A stretch of DNA of 14,455 nt from an uncultured Oscillospiraceae bacterium (GTDB taxonomy: Bacteria; Bacillota; Clostridia; Oscillospirales; Ruminococcaceae): positions 1 to 14,455 of the forward strand of contig CAKSHT010000049.1 in assembly GCA_934457235.1 (NCBI GenBank), given 5' to 3'. The position numbers and the translations under genes were made by a program. The stretch's first letter is position 1, and each line of letters starts with the position of its first letter. Of the stretch, positions 6,211 through 13,281 are shown one piece after another. The notes under the pieces were generated by a model. It did no database searches. It saw nothing but the letters and a program-made list of their open reading frames with translations, and had not been told where the DNA came from.

Positions 6211-6486
6211 TTACTTGCTTACAGCGTCCTTGAGAGCTCTGCCTGCCTTGAATGCAGGAACCTTTGTAGCAGCGATCTCGATCTTAGTCTTTGTTCTGGG
6301 GTTGATACCCTCTCTAGCTGCACGCTCGCGTACCTCAAATGTACCGAAGCCAACCAGCTGGATGGACTCGCCCTTTGCAAGTGTATCGGTTACGGTCTCA
6401 ATGAAAGCTGCGAGAGCCTTCTCGGAATCCTTCTTGGTAAGACCGGACTTCTCTGCTAAAGATGTTACTAATTCTGCCTTTGTCAT
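6211..6486 (-). CDS. hup: HU-type nucleoid DNA-binding protein
   Basis: HU is an abundant dimeric histone-like protein that bends and compacts DNA without sequence specificity. The 91 residues match the full family: the N-terminal helices ([20 protein letters not shown]), the signature [15 protein letters not shown] near 46-60, the beta-arm tip INPRT with the intercalating proline at 63, and the closing [14 protein letters not shown]. It is a complete one-domain protein. GGAGG lies nine bases before the ATG. In this window it is inserted between mazG and rqcP, a position seen in many clostridia but not in B. subtilis. A strong terminator follows, consistent with a separate high-level transcript. 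HU rather than IHF is inferred from the taxonomic setting. Confidence 0.96.
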   Translation of the reverse strand: MTKAELVTSLAEKSGLTKKDSEKALAAFIETVTDTLAKGESIQLVGFGTFEVRERAAREGINPRTKTKIEIAATKVPAFKAGRALKDAVSK

Positions 6487-6509
6487 AAGTTTAAACCTCC
6501 AAATAATTT

Positions 6510-6538
6510 TGTATAATCTAACGGTCAGCGACCGCTAA
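6510..6538 (-). promoter_or_regulatory. Weak candidate promoter for HU
   Basis: On the minus strand TTAGCG (6533-6538) and TATACA (6510-6515) are 17 bases apart, with three and four of six consensus bases respectively. They lie at the end of mazG, just ahead of the HU ribosome site. A strong HU message would need a promoter here, but these boxes alone are not convincing. Confidence 0.3.
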
Positions 6539-7322
6539 AGACTGATTTTTTGATTTCCGCGAGCTCTTCCGGAGAAAGTTCGTCGAGCTTCTTTTCCTTT
6601 TCTGATGCGGAATTTTCGGCGTGACTGAAATTTATTATAAACTCATTTGACGCATATGTCAAGGCTTTTTCGCCATCGACTTTCAAAATTCTGTCCAAAT
6701 TACAAAAATCCAACAGCAAATTTCCTAATGTCTGTGAATTTTGCGAATTGACCTTGTCAAAGCCGCTCTGCTCCAGCTTATCAAGCCCTGCGCGTATGTC
6801 TGCGACACACTCTGCGGGGTCGTCTATCGGAAGTCCGGCTCTTGACACACGCTTGCACAGCTTTTCGCCACGGAGCAGGGCAGGGAACGTTTTCGGAACG
6901 CTCTCCAGTGTTTCCGTGAAGCTCTCCTGGTGCTTGGACTCCTTTTTCAGCGCGTCCCAGTTTTTCAGTACGGTTTCCGTGTCGTCCGCCTTTACTTCGC
7001 CGAAAACGTGCGGGTGGCGGTAAACAAGCTTCTGGCAGATGTCGTTGCACACATCGTCGAAATCGAACGTACCGTTTTCGCGCTCGATCTGCGCATGGAA
7101 CACGATTTGTAACAGCAGGTCGCCGAGTTCCTCGCGGAGCATTTCGGGGCTGTTCTTGTCGATGCCCTCGCATACCTCGTAGGTTTCCTCAATGAGGTCG
7201 GTACGAATGCTTTCGTGAGTCTGGACCTTATCCCAGGGACAGCCGTTTTCTGACCGCAGTAATTCGATGATATGTCTGAGGTCATCGATATTGTATCTGT
7301 CCTTGAAGTCAAAATCTACCAT
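6525..7322 (-). CDS. mazG: MazG nucleoside triphosphate pyrophosphohydrolase
   Basis: MazG hydrolyses nucleoside triphosphates to monophosphates and pyrophosphate, cleaning the nucleotide pool and, in E. coli, limiting ppGpp. The protein has 265 residues, the size of E. coli-type two-domain MazG. The N-terminal domain is intact: CPWDKVQTH near 28-36, the metal-binding EETYE (45-49), EELGD (64-68), and the closing [13 protein letters not shown]. The C-terminal half keeps the skeleton (SRAGLP..., [24 protein letters not shown]) but its equivalent acidic motifs are replaced (about DIRAGLDKL for KVxEExxEL and QTLGN for EELGD). It also lacks the N-terminal methylase domain that is fused in B. subtilis YabN. 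The start is ATG after CGGAGA at usual spacing. It lies downstream of spoVB, with a promoter inside the end of that gene. Confidence 0.93.
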   Translation of the reverse strand: MVDFDFKDRYNIDDLRHIIELLRSENGCPWDKVQTHESIRTDLIEETYEVCEGIDKNSPEMLREELGDLLLQIVFHAQIERENGTFDFDDVCNDICQKLVYRHPHVFGEVKADDTETVLKNWDALKKESKHQESFTETLESVPKTFPALLRGEKLCKRVSRAGLPIDDPAECVADIRAGLDKLEQSGFDKVNSQNSQTLGNLLLDFCNLDRILKVDGEKALTYASNEFIINFSHAENSASEKEKKLDELSPEELAEIKKSVFSGR

Positions 7323-7381
7323 AACATTCTCCGTGCCTGCTGAGGCTTTTATTTACGCCATTTCATGGCGATACCTTTTAT

Positions 7382-7410
7382 ATATTACCCTATTTTCACG
7401 GATTTTTCAA
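7382..7410 (-). promoter_or_regulatory. Putative sigma-A promoter of mazG
   Basis: On the minus strand TTGAAA (7405-7410, five of six) is followed after 17 bases by TAATAT (7382-7387, four of six). The -35 overlaps the last codons of spoVB. It would uncouple housekeeping mazG-HU expression from sporulation-driven spoVB. Confidence 0.5.
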
Positions 7411-9102
7411 GTCTTTTTGCAAAAAAAATGTGACAGGTTTTATTAATTGGCGCTTTTTACGAAAATCTCTGTTAATAATTAGTGATATTCCATAAACAAA
7501 AGCTCCTGAAATCACTGAAACTGCAACGCATAACGCATTATTCAGACCGTCGGGAAGCACCAGATTTACTGCATAAGCGCACAATGCACAGGCGACAGAG
7601 CCGAAAAAAGGTCTGCGTACGCACATTGGAATGCTGATACATGGTGACAGGTACTTTTTAAGAAGAATTGCTCCGGTTACAGACATGAAAATATAGCCTG
7701 CAGCGGTGGAGAGCGCAGCCCCCGAAATATTGAGCTGCGTAACGGACATCAGAATCGGATTCAGCAGCGCCTTGATCCCCACCGAAGCCGTCATGAGCAG
7801 CAGCGGGATGTGAGCCTTTCCGATCGCCTGGAACACCCCGAACATAGCTGACGCGATTATCATGAAAAATCCGCCGAGGCACAGGACGATAAACGCATTG
7901 GAGCACACGATGACTTCCGCCTCGCGCCTGCTGTAGAGCATCATGAGCAGCTGCTGACCAAGTGCGGCTGCTCCCGCGCATGCCGGAAATCCAATGGTAG
8001 CTGCTGCGCGGAACATCGTGCAGCAGTGCTCAGCCGCCGACGAGATATCCCGGCGTTCCCAGGCGGCTGCGATCTCCGGCAGGGCGGTTTTTTCAGTCAT
8101 TCCCGCAAAGGACGGGATAAGCATGAATACCGTCATTGCAACGCCTGTGTAGCCTCCATACATAAAGTTAGCAAGTCCGTCGATTCCGCCGCATTCCGGG
8201 ATAATCCCGGAGAATTCCCGCAGGAAATATTCGCTGTTGGTAAGCGCGGAGCTTTTGAGCGTTCTGGTGACTGTCAGCAGGTCCACGAACGAAATGCAGT
8301 TCATGACGAGCGCAGAAGCAGCGACCGGGATTATCTCGCGGATAAGACGTGCTGCAATGACGCGCGTGCGGTCAGTTGTTCCGGTGTTTGGGACGGAGCT
8401 GCGGCGTTTCCTGTCGGTAAGCAGTAGTGATATAAGCCCGCAAAGCTCGCTTATTGAAACCGCCATGACAGCTCCGGCGGCAGCTGCGGGGAGTATCGCA
8501 GAATATGCCTCGGAATAATCCGCGTACTGTATTCCGAAGATATCCATTCCGGATTCAAACCTTGATTTAGCCCAGAATACGACGCCGTAAGCCGCCGCAA
8601 GTCCTACGACCGCCCGTGAGAGCGCTTCAGTGACAGCTGCTGCAGCGGAGGGCACAACGTCTGAAAGTCCCTCATGATATCCGCGTATAACGGAAGCCAC
8701 ACAGCACAGCATTACCGCCGGCGCAATAGCGATTACCGCCGGAGTGCTTTCCGGAGAGCACGCGATATGCTCCGCAAAGAAACGCGCAAAAAGCGCCACG
8801 ACGAGCGTACCGATAAGTCCCGCGGCGGAGAACAGCATAAGCGCCGTACGACGCGTTTTCAGAGCGTTTCCGGGTCTGCTGGCGGCGATGTTCTGCGCTG
8901 TGAGTCTCATCATTACCGTCGGTATCCCGGCGGCTGTCAGCGCGAAAACCGGGGAATACAGCCCATACGCTGTCGAGAAGTAACCCATTCCGGTGCCGCC
9001 GAGTATGTTTGCCAGAGGTATCTTGAATACTGCGCCGATTATTTTTGTTATAGTCATTGACGCGAAAAGTATCGCAGTGTTCCTTATGTAATTTTTGTTC
9101 AT
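7396..9102 (-). CDS. spoVB: SpoVB-like polysaccharide/lipid II flippase family protein
   Basis: SpoVB belongs to the MOP (MurJ/MATE-like) exporter superfamily and is needed for spore cortex peptidoglycan, probably by moving lipid-linked precursors. The 568-residue product is hydrophobic throughout, consistent with the usual 14 membrane segments. It begins with the typical MNKNYIRNTAILFASMTITKIIG amphipathic/first-helix region, then PLANILGGTGMGYFSTAYGLY and AGIPTVMMRLTAQ, both family hallmarks. The ATG follows GGGAGG at five bases. It opens the spoVB-mazG-hup-rqcP-yabP-yabQ-divIC cluster, as in B. subtilis, but spoVT, which precedes it there, is replaced by divergent cotJ. A sigma-E-like promoter lies upstream. 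A general SpoVB/YtgP flippase assignment is safe; the spoVB symbol rests on synteny and the promoter. Confidence 0.9.
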   Translation of the reverse strand: MNKNYIRNTAILFASMTITKIIGAVFKIPLANILGGTGMGYFSTAYGLYSPVFALTAAGIPTVMMRLTAQNIAASRPGNALKTRRTALMLFSAAGLIGTLVVALFARFFAEHIACSPESTPAVIAIAPAVMLCCVASVIRGYHEGLSDVVPSAAAAVTEALSRAVVGLAAAYGVVFWAKSRFESGMDIFGIQYADYSEAYSAILPAAAAGAVMAVSISELCGLISLLLTDRKRRSSVPNTGTTDRTRVIAARLIREIIPVAASALVMNCISFVDLLTVTRTLKSSALTNSEYFLREFSGIIPECGGIDGLANFMYGGYTGVAMTVFMLIPSFAGMTEKTALPEIAAAWERRDISSAAEHCCTMFRAAATIGFPACAGAAALGQQLLMMLYSRREAEVIVCSNAFIVLCLGGFFMIIASAMFGVFQAIGKAHIPLLLMTASVGIKALLNPILMSVTQLNISGAALSTAAGYIFMSVTGAILLKKYLSPCISIPMCVRRPFFGSVACALCAYAVNLVLPDGLNNALCVAVSVISGAFVYGISLIINRDFRKKRQLIKPVTFFLQKDLKNP

Positions 9103-9133
9103 GATGACCTCCCGAGTGCAGCTTGTCTTTTAT

Positions 9134-9162
9134 AGTGTATTTTGAAGCGTTCGTGAATATTA
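9134..9162 (-). promoter_or_regulatory. Putative sigma-E promoter of spoVB
   Basis: On the minus strand TAATATT (9156-9162) matches the sigma-E -35 KMATATT in all positions. After 14 bases comes AATACACT (9134-9141), seven of eight against CATACANT. The predicted start gives a leader of about 25 bases before the spoVB ribosome site. spoVB is a sigma-E gene in B. subtilis, so the match fits the expected mother-cell timing. Confidence 0.6.
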
Positions 9163-9170
9163 CAACATAC

Positions 9171-9198
9171 ACCAAAAACGGGAGTGAAACATAAAATA
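9171..9198 (+). promoter_or_regulatory. Putative late mother-cell (sigma-K-like) promoter of cotJ
   Basis: AC (9171-9172, in CACC) is followed after 17 bases by CATAAAATA (9190-9198), which fits the sigma-K pattern AC-N17-CATANNNTA. An alternative CATACA at 9166 resembles a sigma-E -10 but has no matching -35. A small hairpin (AGCGAT-ATC-ATCGCT, 9203-9217) would sit near the 5' end of the message. The motif is short, so chance matches are possible. Confidence 0.4.
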
Positions 9199-9202
9199 CA
9201 AC

Positions 9203-9217
9203 AGCGATATCATCGCT
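9203..9217 (+). repeat. Small hairpin in the cotJA leader
   Basis: AGCGAT and ATCGCT are exact inverted copies around ATC, ending six bases before the ribosome site AAAGGGGG (9223-9230). It could stabilise the message 5' end. No other role can be read from the sequence. Confidence 0.4.
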
Positions 9218-9237
9218 ATCTGAAAGGGGGACTTATA

Positions 9238-9408
9238 GTGAATGTATACGAGCAGGAAAAGATGAAGAAGCCGGGCTACGCATATGTACCTCCGCAGCGT
9301 ATGGAAAAGGTATATCCTCCGAACAAGGCGCTGCGTTCAGGGACGATATTCCCGGAGCTTAATATCACGATAGACGAATACGAGAGGGGACTTTATAATG
9401 GGAAATAA
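9238..9408 (+). CDS. cotJA: Spore coat-associated protein CotJA
   Basis: CotJA is a small protein of the inner spore coat encoded with CotJB and CotJC; it aids CotJC deposition in B. subtilis. The product here is 56 residues. The family pattern is visible: AYVPPQRMEKVYPP followed by ALRSGTIFPELNI (31-43), then a short tail. The GTG at 9238 follows AAAGGGGG at seven bases. An in-frame upstream start at 9184 would add 18 residues with no ribosome site and unlike the family, so it is rejected. It overlaps cotJB by 11 bases. It is the first gene of the cotJ operon and is divergent from spoVB across a 135-base gap with sporulation-type promoter boxes. Confidence 0.9.
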   Translation: MNVYEQEKMKKPGYAYVPPQRMEKVYPPNKALRSGTIFPELNITIDEYERGLYNGK

Positions 9409-9715
9409 CATGTACCGCCGTCCTGCAATGCCGCAGAACCAGCAGTCCGCGCCGCCCCGTCCGAACTCACCGCAGGGCTGTGAAGAGCTTCTTAGGGCGA
9501 TAGCGGAAGCGGCGTTTTTCGCACAGGATCTGAAACTGTATCTTGACACCCACCCGGACGACAGGCGTGCTGTTGAGATGTACGTGGAAGCCTGCCGCCA
9601 GTACAAGGCATGCAAGGCGGCTTTTGAGGACAGCTTCTATCCGCTTACGCCGTGCAGCGCAGGTCAGAACGGCTGCTGGGACTGGCCGGAGGGCGTCTGG
9701 CCGCCGTTTAACTGA
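9398..9715 (+). CDS. cotJB: Spore coat protein CotJB
   Basis: CotJB is a small coat protein that acts with CotJA and CotJC. The 105-residue product has a Pro/Gln/Asn-rich N-terminus (1-27), then the helical family core LLRAIAEAAFFAQDLKLYLDTHPDD (31-55) and AVEMYVEACRQYKACKAAFEDSFYPLT. It ends in a Trp/Pro-rich tail (WDWPEGVWPPF) like other CotJB proteins. The LYLDTHPDD string is the hallmark. ATG follows GGGGA within the end of cotJA, giving an 11-base overlap and probable coupling. cotJC follows 14 bases later. The N-terminal low-complexity stretch is more variable than the core and its start is supported by the overlap pattern. The molecular function is unknown beyond coat assembly. Confidence 0.92.
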   Translation: MGNNMYRRPAMPQNQQSAPPRPNSPQGCEELLRAIAEAAFFAQDLKLYLDTHPDDRRAVEMYVEACRQYKACKAAFEDSFYPLTPCSAGQNGCWDWPEGVWPPFN

Positions 9716-9729
9716 GAAGGGGTGAGAGA

Positions 9730-10290
9730 ATGTTCATTTTTGAGAAAAGAACGCAGATACCAGTCTGCATAAAAAACCGTAATCCCAAGCTTGCCGGTAT
9801 TATACTAAGCCAGTACGGCGGGCCGGATGGGGAATTGTCCGCATCCCTGCGGTACCTTTCCCAGCGTTTCACGATGCCGGATAACATGGGAAAGGCTCTT
9901 CTGACAGACATAGGAACGGAGGAGCTGGCGCACCTTGAGATAATCGGCAGCATCGTCGGGCAGCTCACGGACGGCGAGGGCGCGCGGAGTTTTGACAAAT
10001 ACGGCAAGGCTGATTATTATGTAGATCACGCGAATGGCGTGTACACAGCGAATGCGTCCGGGGTTCCGTTCACGGCAACATACTTCCAGGTAAAGGCGGA
10101 CCCTATCGCGGATATCGTGGAGGACATGGCGGCGGAGCAGAAAGCGCGAGCTACCTATGACAATATCCTGAGATTATCCGACGACCAGGACGTCAACGAA
10201 GTGATACGTTTCCTGCGCGAGCGCGAGGTCGTGCATTTTCAGCGGTTCGGCGAGCTGCTGAATCATTATCAGAGCCAGATAAAATGCTGA
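9730..10290 (+). CDS. cotJC: CotJC, manganese catalase-family spore coat protein
   Basis: CotJC is a major inner-coat protein homologous to dimanganese catalase (H2O2 to water and oxygen) and may protect the spore from peroxide. The 186 residues form a ferritin-like four-helix bundle. Likely metal ligands are E35 (GELSASLRYLSQR), E65 and H68 (EELAHLE), E136 (MAAEQKARATY) and H169 (EREVVHF), all present, so catalytic activity is plausible. Length matches other CotJC proteins, which lack the long C-terminal extension of true manganese catalases. The ATG follows AAGGGG at usual spacing. It closes the operon, and a strong bidirectional terminator follows. Whether it is enzymatically active is not shown by sequence alone. 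Confidence 0.95.
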   Translation: MFIFEKRTQIPVCIKNRNPKLAGIILSQYGGPDGELSASLRYLSQRFTMPDNMGKALLTDIGTEELAHLEIIGSIVGQLTDGEGARSFDKYGKADYYVDHANGVYTANASGVPFTATYFQVKADPIADIVEDMAAEQKARATYDNILRLSDDQDVNEVIRFLREREVVHFQRFGELLNHYQSQIKC

Positions 10291-10303
10291 AAATAATATA
10301 GCA

Positions 10304-10349
10304 AAAAGGAATGAGCACGAAATTAAAACGTACTCATTCCTTTTGGTTT
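10304..10349. terminator. Bidirectional terminator between cotJ and aro operons
   Basis: AAAAGGAATGAG (10304-10315) is fully complementary to CTCATTCCTTTT (10333-10344); an inner ACG/CGT helix can extend it beyond one mismatch. T-rich runs follow in both directions. It serves cotJC on the plus strand and the DUF4364 gene on the minus strand. Confidence 0.85.
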
Positions 10350-10398
10350 ATCTGCTGAAAGTACAGTAATGAAGGCGAACGATTATAACAGGGCGATT

Positions 10399-10944
10399 TT
10401 ACTCGTCAAAATAGCTTTCCAGATACCTGCGGAAATTTTCCGGGCTGCTCTGGACACGCTTTTTTATGCGGTCGGCTTCATCCCTGCCGCCGGCGGTTAT
10501 GGTCAGATAGTACTTCTGACGTCCTGTTTTCTCTGATTTGATCGTGATACCAATGGTGCATGTCCCGTTTTCGTGTTCAGCGTAGCGCACGGAAACCAGC
10601 CCGTCCTTTTTAATTTCGTCCCGGGTGTAGACCTTTACGGCTTCCTCAAACATCTTTTCGCGTATCGATTGTGGAAGCTCGCTGCCGAATTCACTGGCAG
10701 CCGCGTCGCCGAGCTTTGTGTTGGCGTAGACCGGGACTCCGTTTACTTCCTGGCATGTGCAGAGCCGGGCAGTAATGCCGTCCAGCGCCTGCATAAGGTC
10801 AAAGTAGTTGACCGCCTGCTCCAGGGAGGTTATTTCGATCAGCTGATCCTGTGTGAGCGGACATCCCAGGCTGTAAATAAGGTGGCACACCAGAATGCGT
10901 ATCTTGTCAACGTCGTCAATTCTGATTCTCGGAACTTGTTTCAT
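10399..10944 (-). CDS. DUF4364 family protein, possible winged-helix regulator
   Basis: I recognise this as a DUF4364-type protein; no function is established. The 181-residue product begins DKIRILVCHLIYSLGCPLTQDQLIEI, which looks like a winged-helix N-terminus, followed by NYFDLMQALDGI (46-57), a probable second helix pair, and VYANTKLGDAAASEF (72-86). The C-terminal half (115-150) is strand-rich. The ATG at 10944 follows AGGTGAT (10948-10954); the longer frame to 11061 runs through the end of aroC and is rejected. It is 29 bases downstream of aroC and is probably co-transcribed with the aro genes. A local regulator is one inference; it may also be a passenger. The family call is fairly firm, the DNA-binding role is not. 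Confidence 0.75.
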   Translation of the reverse strand: MKQVPRIRIDDVDKIRILVCHLIYSLGCPLTQDQLIEITSLEQAVNYFDLMQALDGITARLCTCQEVNGVPVYANTKLGDAAASEFGSELPQSIREKMFEEAVKVYTRDEIKKDGLVSVRYAEHENGTCTIGITIKSEKTGRQKYYLTITAGGRDEADRIKKRVQSSPENFRRYLESYFDE

Positions 10945-10973
10945 CAGATCACCTGCTTTCAGGGTTTTGCGGG

Positions 10974-12062
10974 CTAGAGTTTTCCCTCTGCGGAGAGCGC
11001 GGAAACCAGCGCGATATTCAGTGCGGCTTCGACGCACGGTACTGCGCGCGGCACTACGCACGGATCATGCCTGCCTTTTATGACAAGCTCCTGCTCCGTC
11101 ATATCCTTAAAATCCACGCTCTTCTGTGGGCGCGAGATGGAAGGAGTGGGCTTGAATGCAGCGCGGAAAACTATCGGCATTCCGGAGCTTATTCCGCCAA
11201 GAATACCGCCGTGGTTGTTGGTTAGCGTAACGACCTTACCATCTTTCAGCGAGAATTCATCATTGTTTTCACTGCCGTAGATATCAGCGCAACCGAAGCC
11301 GTTACCGAATTCGATTCCCTTTACCGCCGGAATTGCGAAAACAAGCTGCGATATGATATTTTCCAGACCGTTCATCATCGGAGAGCCTACACCTGCGGGC
11401 ATTCCTACCGCCGCGCATTCAACGATTCCGCCAACGCTGTTCAGATCCGCGCGAGCTGCGAGGATAAGTTCGCGCATTTTGTCCTCGGCGCTGTCGCTGA
11501 GGACCGGGAAATTGCGCGCCTTTACAGCTTCAAGCTGCTCTGCGGAAACGTTCACCGGGTCAAAGCTGTCGTCGCGGATATCCTTTATCGAGAGGATATG
11601 CGCACCGGTAGTGATTCCACGGCGCTTGAGTATCTGAGCGCAAACAGCGCCTGCGAACACCAGCGGAGCAGTTATGCGCCCGGAGAAGTGACCGCCGCCG
11701 CGGGGATCGTTTGCGCCGTTATAGCGCAGGAAGCCCGTATAATCAGCGTGAGCAGGTCTTGCGATGTGCGCGATGTTGCCGTAATCTTTGGAGTGCTGGT
11801 CGCCGTTAAAGATAACTGCCGCCAGCGGAGTTCCTGTGGTCTTTCCCTCGTAAACGCCGGAAAGTATGTCGGGGATATCCTTTTCAAGACGCATTGTGCT
11901 GGTGCCGTCGGATTTTGCGGCTCTGCGCGCCATGTAAATTCCGATCTGATCAAGGTCTATAGGCTCTCCGGCGGGCAGGTCGTCAAGAACGACGCCGATG
12001 CCTTTGCCGTGGCTTTCGCCGAAGATAGAAACGGAAATACCACCTTTAAACAATGACGACAT
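10974..12062 (-). CDS. aroC: Chorismate synthase
   Basis: This enzyme converts 5-enolpyruvylshikimate 3-phosphate to chorismate, needing reduced FMN, and is the last step of the shikimate pathway. The 362-residue protein shows all family signatures: GESHG with H18, RRAAKSDGTSTMR (46-58), RPAHADYTG with H105, RGGGHFSGR (121-129) and GRHDPCVVPRAVPCVEA near the end. The ATG at 12062 is preceded by GGAGGTGA (12068-12075) at five bases. A longer frame to 12119 lacks support. It overlaps the end of aroA by 17 bases, so the two are likely translationally coupled. It lies third in aroB-aroA-aroC-DUF4364. No FMN reductase domain is fused. Confidence 0.97.
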   Translation of the reverse strand: MSSLFKGGISVSIFGESHGKGIGVVLDDLPAGEPIDLDQIGIYMARRAAKSDGTSTMRLEKDIPDILSGVYEGKTTGTPLAAVIFNGDQHSKDYGNIAHIARPAHADYTGFLRYNGANDPRGGGHFSGRITAPLVFAGAVCAQILKRRGITTGAHILSIKDIRDDSFDPVNVSAEQLEAVKARNFPVLSDSAEDKMRELILAARADLNSVGGIVECAAVGMPAGVGSPMMNGLENIISQLVFAIPAVKGIEFGNGFGCADIYGSENNDEFSLKDGKVVTLTNNHGGILGGISSGMPIVFRAAFKPTPSISRPQKSVDFKDMTEQELVIKGRHDPCVVPRAVPCVEAALNIALVSALSAEGKL

Positions 12063-13272
12063 CGTATTCACCTCCAAGCGCCCTGAAATCCTCAAAGAAT
12101 GTGGGATAGCTCTTTGCAACGCACTCCGCTCCGGTTATGGTCAGCGGGGAAGTGCAGCGCTGCGAAGCCACCGCCAGTGACATTGCGATACGGTGGTCGT
12201 TGTAGCTGGAGCATACGCCGCCGGAAAGCTCCTTGACTCCGTTTATCTCCAGTTCGTCGTTGACTATCTTTACGTCAGCGCCCAGCGAGTTGAGAACGGT
12301 GGAAATGGAAACCAGTCTGTCGCTCTCCTTTATGCGCAGGCGCTTGCAGCCGCGTATGTGCGAAGTTCCCTCAGCAAAGGACGCAAGCACGGTCAGCACT
12401 GGAACAAGGTCGGGGATATCCGAGGCGTCGATGTCGAAGCCGGAGTAACATCCGTTTATCTTGATAGCCTTGTCAATTATGTCAAATACCGCGCGGTCGC
12501 CCTGAACGCTGTTACGGTTGACACCGACGATATCAATGTCGCTGCCAAGTTCATTGGCTACAGCGAAGAAAGCCGCCTGGGAGCAGTCGCCCTCCACGGC
12601 GTATTTCGTCGGGTTATAGGTCTGTATGCCCTTTATGTTGTAGTTGCCGTTGATCTCCAGAGTTTCAATGCCGAAGCACCTCATGCAGTTTACAGTGATA
12701 TCCGCATAGGGCTTTGACTGGAGCGTGGAGGTGAGCTGAATGACGCTTGCACCCTCCAGAAGCGGCATGGCGAACATAAGACCTGTGATGAACTGCGACG
12801 AGATATCTCCGGTCACTGGATAAACTCCGGCGGTTAGCTTTCCCTTGATGTGGTACGGGAATTCCGCAGAGATGAATTCCACGCCGTGCTTGGGGAATTG
12901 ATCGATATAGGGGGTTATCGGGCGCGTCGGGAGCTTTCCGGAACCGGTGAATACGGTCTCGACTCCGAGTGCGGCACATACCGGCATCATGAAACGCAGA
13001 GTGGAGCCGCTTTCACGGCAGTTGATCTCAGCGTATTCCGGCGCTTTTTCGATGCCCCTTACGTATGTTACTCCGTTTTCGGTGCGGATATCCGCTCCGA
13101 GGGCGGTCAGCGCGTCAGTTGTGGCGTCGATGTCCTCGCACTGGAGCACTCCGGTGATCTCGCTCTCGCCCTTTGACAGAGCGGCGCAGATCAGCGCGCG
13201 GTGGGATATGCTCTTTGACGGCGGGATAACCACTTTGCCGGCGAGCGGCTTCGGGGTAATGACTATGTTCAT
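12046..13272 (-). CDS. aroA: 3-phosphoshikimate 1-carboxyvinyltransferase (EPSP synthase)
   Basis: EPSP synthase transfers enolpyruvate from phosphoenolpyruvate to shikimate 3-phosphate and is the glyphosate target. The 408-residue protein contains PSKSISHRAL (K20, S21, R26), RESGSTLRF (86-94), DISSQFITGLMF (156-167), the catalytic region DIDASDIPDLVP (280-291), KESDRL (315-320) and NDHRIAM (358-364). The second motif reads ESGSTLR where E. coli has NAGTAMR, and F replaces the E. coli P101 position, so it diverges from the E. coli-type class I sequence. The ATG follows GAGG, nine bases after the aroB stop. It overlaps aroC by 17 bases. Family identity is certain. Confidence 0.97.
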   Translation of the reverse strand: MNIVITPKPLAGKVVIPPSKSISHRALICAALSKGESEITGVLQCEDIDATTDALTALGADIRTENGVTYVRGIEKAPEYAEINCRESGSTLRFMMPVCAALGVETVFTGSGKLPTRPITPYIDQFPKHGVEFISAEFPYHIKGKLTAGVYPVTGDISSQFITGLMFAMPLLEGASVIQLTSTLQSKPYADITVNCMRCFGIETLEINGNYNIKGIQTYNPTKYAVEGDCSQAAFFAVANELGSDIDIVGVNRNSVQGDRAVFDIIDKAIKINGCYSGFDIDASDIPDLVPVLTVLASFAEGTSHIRGCKRLRIKESDRLVSISTVLNSLGADVKIVNDELEINGVKELSGGVCSSYNDHRIAMSLAVASQRCTSPLTITGAECVAKSYPTFFEDFRALGGEYDVVIV

Positions 13273-13281
13273 ATGTTTACC

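Noticed and set aside
6522..6534. CGGTC-AGC-GACCG hairpin at the mazG stop considered as a terminator
   Set aside because: The stem is only five pairs and the following minus-strand sequence (TTAGATTATA) is not a T-run.
7356..7370. CGCCAT-TTC-ATGGCG hairpin between spoVB and mazG considered as a terminator
   Set aside because: No T-run follows on the minus strand and it lies in the probable mazG leader, so it is at most a small leader hairpin.
8026..8427. Plus-strand frames inside spoVB
   Set aside because: They are shadows of the long hydrophobic minus-strand gene, with no family resemblance.
9184..9237. Extended N-terminus of CotJA
   Set aside because: It would run through a promoter-like region and a hairpin without a ribosome site; GTG at 9238 has AAAGGGGG at normal spacing and fits the family length.
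10945..11061. Extended N-terminus of the DUF4364 protein
   Set aside because: It overlaps the end of aroC, is arginine-rich junk in composition, and the ATG at 10944 has its own ribosome site.
12063..12119. Extended N-terminus of chorismate synthase
   Set aside because: Family members begin at about MSSLFKGGISVSIFGESHG, and GGAGGTGA supports the ATG at 12062.
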